64,000 nt of DNA. Source: 20CM-2-55-15 sp963738025 (GTDB taxonomy: Bacteria > Acidobacteriota > Terriglobia > 20CM-2-55-15). Shown one piece after another: positions 59,902 to 64,000 of the stretch. The position numbers and the translations under genes are program-made. The stretch spans positions 310,001-374,000 of the forward strand of contig CAVTWA010000004.1 in assembly GCA_963738025.1 (NCBI GenBank), read 5' to 3'. The notes beneath the pieces are model-generated. The model ran no database searches and was not told the origin of the DNA. It saw only the letters and a list, made by a program, of their open reading frames with translations. Position 1 is the stretch's first letter; each line of letters starts with the position of its first letter.

Positions 59902-62900
59902 ATGAATATCTCGCAGCCGTTCATTCTTCGCCCCATTGCCACATCTCTCGTGATGGCGGCCGTGCTGCTGGCTGGAGGCATCGCATATTACCAGCTGCCA
60001 GTTGCAGCGCTGCCCGAGGTCGAGTATCCGACGGTTCAAATCGTGACGTTCTATCCCGGAGCAAATCCGGATGTCATGGGATCATCCGTTACGGCTCCGC
60101 TCGAACGGCAGTTTGGACAGGTTTCGGGTTTGAAGCAGATGACTTCGACGAGCTCATTCGGAAGCTCACTGATTACGCTTCAGTTCGCGCTGGATCTCGA
60201 CATCGACGTCGCGGAACAGGAGGTTCAGGCGGCGATCAATGCCGCAAGCAGTTACCTGCCGGCTGACCTGCCGAATCCTCCCGTGTACAGCAAGGTCAAT
60301 CCGGCGGACGCCCCGGTTTTGACGATGGCGCTCACTTCAAAGACTCTTCCATTACCGAAGGTTGAAGATCTGGCAGATACGGAGCTTGTCCAGAAAATGT
60401 CGCAACTGCCGGGTGTGGGACTGGTCAAAATCAGCGGAGGACAGAAACCCGGGGTGCGAATTCGAGCGAACCCAACGGAACTGGCATCCTATGGCCTGGG
60501 CCTTGAGGACATCCGGGCCGCCCTTGTCGCGGCCAGTGTCGATCAGGCCAAAGGCAATTTCGAAAGCCCGTACGAGATCTACACGATCGGCGCCAATGAT
60601 CAGATCCTGAAGAGCAGCGATTATCAAAAAATCATCGTCGCATACCGCAACGGAGCCCCCGTACGCCTCTTGGAAGTTGCCACTGTGCTGGACGACGTCG
60701 AAAACACCAAGCAGGCGGCCTGGATGAACGAGGCGCCCGCCGTAATCGTAAACATTCAGCGGCAGCCGGGCGCCAATACGATCGCCGTGGTCGATCGCAT
60801 AAAGGCCCTCTTACCGGAACTCCAGGCCTCTTTACCGCCATCGGTCGAGATCTCCATACTGACGGACCGCACAGCCACGATTCGAGCTTCGGTCGCCGAC
60901 GTTCAATTCGAATTGTTGCTCACCATCGCTCTTGTCGTATTAGTCATCTTCCTGTTTCTCCGCAACCTTGCCGCAACCGTTATACCGGGCATTGCGGTTC
61001 CCTTGTCGCTGGTCGGTGCTTTCGGCCTGATGTACGTCATGAAATTCAGCGTTAACAACCTGACCCTGATGGCGATGACGATATCGACGGGGTTCGTTGT
61101 TGATGACGCGATCGTGATGATCGAAAACATTTCCCGTTACATCGAAGAAGGAGAGTCGCCGCTCGAGGCTTCGTTGAAGGGCTCGAGTCAGATCAGTTTC
61201 ACGATTCTTTCGCTGACCATTTCCCTGATCGCCGTTCTCATTCCACTCCTTTTCATGGGTGATATTGTCGGGCGGCTCTTCAGGGAGTTCGCCATAACGT
61301 TGAGCCTGACCATTATTATGTCCGCTTTTGTCTCGCTGACCTTGACGCCGACGATGTGCGCCAAGCTGCTGAAGCACCGGCCGGAGTCACGTCAAAGCAC
61401 TCTCTACCGGCTTTCGGAGCAGGGGTTTGACTTCGTGATGCTCGGATACGCAAAAACTTTACGATGGGTCCTGCGCCATCAACTCGCCACACAGTTCGTT
61501 ACTGTGGCGACGCTGGTGGCCACGATATTGCTGTTCATCTATGTCCCCAAAGGCTTTTTCCCGGTGCAGGATACAGGGGCTATTCTCGGTGTATCGGAAG
61601 CGGAGCAGAGCATATCGTTCTCGGCCATGGCAGATCGACAGCAGGCGCTGGCAAAAATCATTCTTCAGGATCCCGACGTAGAAAGCTTGTCATCATTTAT
61701 TGGTATCGACGGCACCAACGCAACGCTTAACAGCGGCAGAATGCAAATCAATTTGAAGCCGCACGATCAAAGGAAAGTAAGCGCGACGGATATCATTCGA
61801 CGGCTGGGACCGCAGCTGGAAAAAGTTGAAGACATACGGTTGCTCATGCAGCCCGTACAGGACATCACGGTTGATGACAGAGTGAGCCGGACACAGTATC
61901 AATACAGCCTCGAAGACTCAGATGCCGCCGAACTCAACACGTGGGCGCCACAGTTCGTGGATAAGCTGCAGACATTGCCGGAACTGCGCGATGTTGCGAG
62001 CGATCAACAGACGGAAGGACTGCAGACGACACTTGTCATTGATCGGGACACCGCAGCGCGGCTGGGAATCACGCTGCAAACGATCGACAACACTCTATAC
62101 GACGCTTTCGGTCAACGCATTGTCTCCACGATGTTCACGCAATTGAATCAATATCACGTTGTCCTGGAGCTCGAACCGCATTTTGATGTCAATTCAGACT
62201 CCCTGGATGACATCTATGTGCACACGGACACAGGACAGGAGGTCCCGATCTCGTCCTTCACCCATTTCCAAACCCAGAGCGTTCCACTTTCGATCAGTCA
62301 CCAGGGTCAGTTCCCTGTGGTTACGCTCTCATTCAATCTGGCACCGGGAGCATCACTCGGTCAGGCCGTGAACGCGATTCAGGCAGCTGGCAGGGAAATC
62401 GGGATGCCGGCCAGCATTGAAGCCAGCTTCCAGGGTACGGCTCAGGCATTTCAGGCGTCGCTGGGAAACGAGTCGTGGTTGATTCTGGCAGCGCTGATCA
62501 CCGTATACATCGTGCTCGGCGTACTGTACGAAAGCTATATTCATCCGATCACGATTCTCTCCACTTTGCCGTCCGCTGGAGTCGGCGCTGTTCTGGCGCT
62601 CCTGATCACCAAAACAGATTTCAGCGTCATAGCGCTGATCGGCATCATTCTGCTGATGGGGATCGTAAAGAAGAACGCCATCATGATGATCGATTTCGCG
62701 CTGGAAGCGCAGCGCAACGAAGGCAAAAAAGCCATCGAGGCAATCTATCAGGCATGCCTGTTGCGGTTCCGGCCAATCATGATGACAACGATGGCTGCGT
62801 TGTTCGGCGGCGTCCCCCTGGCTTTCGGTACGGGAGTCGGTTCGGAACTACGCCGCCCGCTGGGCATTACGATTGTCGGCGGATTAATCGTGAGTCAGCT

Positions 62901-63009
62901 TCTCACGCTTTACACGGTCCCGGTCGTATATCTCGCGTTCGATCGAGTCGCTCAACGCGTCCAGTCGTTGCGGCGGCATCGTCGACAAAAACCTGCGTTC
63001 GCGGACTAA
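59902..63009 (+). CDS. RND-family multidrug efflux pump inner-membrane subunit (MdtB/MdtC-like)
   Basis: 1035 residues, the usual RND size. N-terminal FILRPIATSLVMAAVLLAGG is typical of MdtB/C. Twelve transmembrane segments are split by two large periplasmic loops. Helix 4 has GFVVDDAIVMIENISRYIEE with the proton-relay aspartates, and motifs such as SAFVSLTLTPTMCAKLLK and KKNAIMMIDFALEAQ follow. It should export drugs or bile-like compounds with a membrane-fusion protein and TolC partner. Neither partner is adjacent, although they normally share the operon. No Shine-Dalgarno before ATG 59902. Confidence 0.92.
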   Translation: MNISQPFILRPIATSLVMAAVLLAGGIAYYQLPVAALPEVEYPTVQIVTFYPGANPDVMGSSVTAPLERQFGQVSGLKQMTSTSSFGSSLITLQFALDLDIDVAEQEVQAAINAASSYLPADLPNPPVYSKVNPADAPVLTMALTSKTLPLPKVEDLADTELVQKMSQLPGVGLVKISGGQKPGVRIRANPTELASYGLGLEDIRAALVAASVDQAKGNFESPYEIYTIGANDQILKSSDYQKIIVAYRNGAPVRLLEVATVLDDVENTKQAAWMNEAPAVIVNIQRQPGANTIAVVDRIKALLPELQASLPPSVEISILTDRTATIRASVADVQFELLLTIALVVLVIFLFLRNLAATVIPGIAVPLSLVGAFGLMYVMKFSVNNLTLMAMTISTGFVVDDAIVMIENISRYIEEGESPLEASLKGSSQISFTILSLTISLIAVLIPLLFMGDIVGRLFREFAITLSLTIIMSAFVSLTLTPTMCAKLLKHRPESRQSTLYRLSEQGFDFVMLGYAKTLRWVLRHQLATQFVTVATLVATILLFIYVPKGFFPVQDTGAILGVSEAEQSISFSAMADRQQALAKIILQDPDVESLSSFIGIDGTNATLNSGRMQINLKPHDQRKVSATDIIRRLGPQLEKVEDIRLLMQPVQDITVDDRVSRTQYQYSLEDSDAAELNTWAPQFVDKLQTLPELRDVASDQQTEGLQTTLVIDRDTAARLGITLQTIDNTLYDAFGQRIVSTMFTQLNQYHVVLELEPHFDVNSDSLDDIYVHTDTGQEVPISSFTHFQTQSVPLSISHQGQFPVVTLSFNLAPGASLGQAVNAIQAAGREIGMPASIEASFQGTAQAFQASLGNESWLILAALITVYIVLGVLYESYIHPITILSTLPSAGVGAVLALLITKTDFSVIALIGIILLMGIVKKNAIMMIDFALEAQRNEGKKAIEAIYQACLLRFRPIMMTTMAALFGGVPLAFGTGVGSELRRPLGITIVGGLIVSQLLTLYTVPVVYLAFDRVAQRVQSLRRHRRQKPAFAD

Positions 63010-63025
63010 AGGTGTGGCGACTGGG

Positions 63026-64000
63026 TTATTCGTCGGTCACGCAACCATAACTCGCGTTTTTCACCGTTCGAATGTACTTCGCCAGGGTCCCCCGAGTCGC
63101 TTTGAACGGCGGCATCTTCCAGGCGTCACGGCGGCGGGACAGTTCAGTATCGGATAATTCCACAGCCAGTAAGTTCTTATCCGCATCAATAATGATTCGA
63201 TCGCCGGTCCGAATGAGCGCGATCGGACCGCCCTCCTGAGCTTCGGGGGTAATGTGTCCGACGATAAAGCCGTGCGATCCGCCGGAAAATCGTCCGTCCG
63301 TGATCAAAGCGACGTCTTTTCCAAGGCCCGCCCCCATCACGGCGGAAGTCGGCGTGAGCATTTCCGGCATCCCCGGTCCGCCTTTCGGTCCTTCATACCG
63401 GATGACGATGACATCGCCCTTTTGAATCTCCTTCCTTTCCAGCGCGTGAAGCATGTCTTCTTCCGAGTCATAAACCTTGGCTGGGCCGGAAAACCGCGAA
63501 CCCTCTTTGCCGGTAATCTTCGCCACGGCCCCCTCAGGAGCCAAGTTTCCTTTGAGGATCTGGATGTGCCCTCGCGGATAGATCGGATTTGTAAGCGGCT
63601 TCACGATCTGCTGGGTCGACGACAATTCCGGCAGGTCTTTGACATTGTCTTTCACGGTCTTTCCTGTCACGGTCATGCAGTCGCCGTGGAGCAATCCTGC
63701 ACCCAGCAACATTTTGATAACCGCGGGTATCCCGCCAACGCTGTGTAGATCCTCCATGACGTAAAAACCGCTCGGTTTAAAGTCCGCCAGCAATGGAACG
63801 CGATCGCTGACGCCCTGAAAGTCGTCGATTGTGAGGGGAACGTTCACGGACCGCGCCATGGCAATCAGGTGCAATACTGCGTTTGTCGATCCGCCGAGAG
63901 TCGTGATCAACACCATGGCATTCTCGAATGCCTCTCGCGTCATGATGTCACGCGGCTTGATATCGAGTTCGAGCAGGTTCCGTATTGCCGGGCCAGCCTG
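63026..64000 (-). CDS. ilvD: Dihydroxy-acid dehydratase, C-terminal part (runs off right edge)
   Basis: About 324 residues visible. The frame stays open to 64000 (AGPAIRNLLELDIKPRDIM before VLITTLGGSTNAVLHLIAMA). Further motifs: GFYVMEDLHSVGGIPAVIKM, GMPEMLTPTSAVMGAGLGKD, ALITDGRFSGGSHGFIVGHI and DTELSRRRDAW, all typical of IlvD. It dehydrates dihydroxy acids to 2-keto acids for valine and isoleucine, one step before IlvE, whose gene lies at the other end of the window. The FeS cysteines are beyond the edge. It converges on the RND pump with a 16-base gap. Confidence 0.95.
   Translation of the reverse strand, partial: QAGPAIRNLLELDIKPRDIMTREAFENAMVLITTLGGSTNAVLHLIAMARSVNVPLTIDDFQGVSDRVPLLADFKPSGFYVMEDLHSVGGIPAVIKMLLGAGLLHGDCMTVTGKTVKDNVKDLPELSSTQQIVKPLTNPIYPRGHIQILKGNLAPEGAVAKITGKEGSRFSGPAKVYDSEEDMLHALERKEIQKGDVIVIRYEGPKGGPGMPEMLTPTSAVMGAGLGKDVALITDGRFSGGSHGFIVGHITPEAQEGGPIALIRTGDRIIIDADKNLLAVELSDTELSRRRDAWKMPPFKATRGTLAKYIRTVKNASYGCVTDE

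Noticed and set aside
1..64000. tRNA, rRNA, riboswitch or attachment sites
   Set aside because: No cloverleaf with a T-arm GTTCGAATC-type core, no rRNA sequence, no recognised riboswitch core and no integrase were found by eye.

Overview
The window looks like a chromosomal contig from an uncultured soil-type member of the Acidobacteriota. I infer this from an Oar-type TonB receptor with an N-terminal carboxypeptidase-regulatory domain, secreted DUF6152/DUF3300 proteins, an extracellular protein with C-terminal repeats, a PQQ enzyme with its own haem domain, and a regulatory-PTS/LPS-transport/rpoN gene run. The assignment rests on gene content only. No tRNA, rRNA, CRISPR array, prophage or intact insertion sequence was seen.

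Layout. 1-3 kb: 5' part of ilvE, an MFS exporter, an AlkA-type glycosylase and a secreted protein. 3.2-6.2 kb: a 997-residue exported repeat protein. 6.3-9 kb: two SAM methyltransferases and an N-end-rule leucyl-transferase. 9.1-11.8 kb: a stand-alone ATP-dependent ligase and a stand-alone LigD-type polymerase, convergent, with a MITE-like nested palindrome between them. 11.9-20 kb: small exported proteins, a D-threonine aldolase-type enzyme, a VOC protein, a ModA-like binding protein and a DUF6152 protein. 20-23.3 kb: housekeeping genes (MazG-like, rsmH, RNase H with a hybrid-binding domain). 23.8-28.9 kb: cytochrome c plus SoxC-like sulfite/sulfane dehydrogenase, epoxide hydrolase and PQQ dehydrogenase. 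29-35.5 kb: sucA-sucB-ctlX and a HAD-phosphatase/ATPase fusion. 35.8-39.1 kb: the TonB receptor.

39.2-55.1 kb is one unidirectional run of about 16 kb on the minus strand, in transcription order: lptC-lptA fusion, lptB, rpoN, hpf, rapZ, mannose-type EIIA, HPr, EI, an MsbA-like ABC exporter, yicC, gmk, rpoZ, coaBC, udg, priA. It joins LPS export, sigma-54, a sugar-less regulatory PTS, nucleotide/CoA synthesis and replication restart. hprK, often found between hpf and rapZ, is not there. The right end carries a VOC protein, an ATP-grasp/GNAT pair, DUF3300, an RND pump and a partial ilvD.

Three patterns cut across the window. (1) Several families of intergenic palindromes recur, one at three convergent gene ends. 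(2) A set of genes has a TAnnnT box 6-9 bases before the start codon and no Shine-Dalgarno, which suggests leaderless mRNAs. (3) At least eight conserved reading frames, including the normally essential rpoN and lptA, are interrupted by indels of about one or two bases. The simplest reading is uncorrected sequencing errors, so those genes are annotated here as reconstructed full-length genes.
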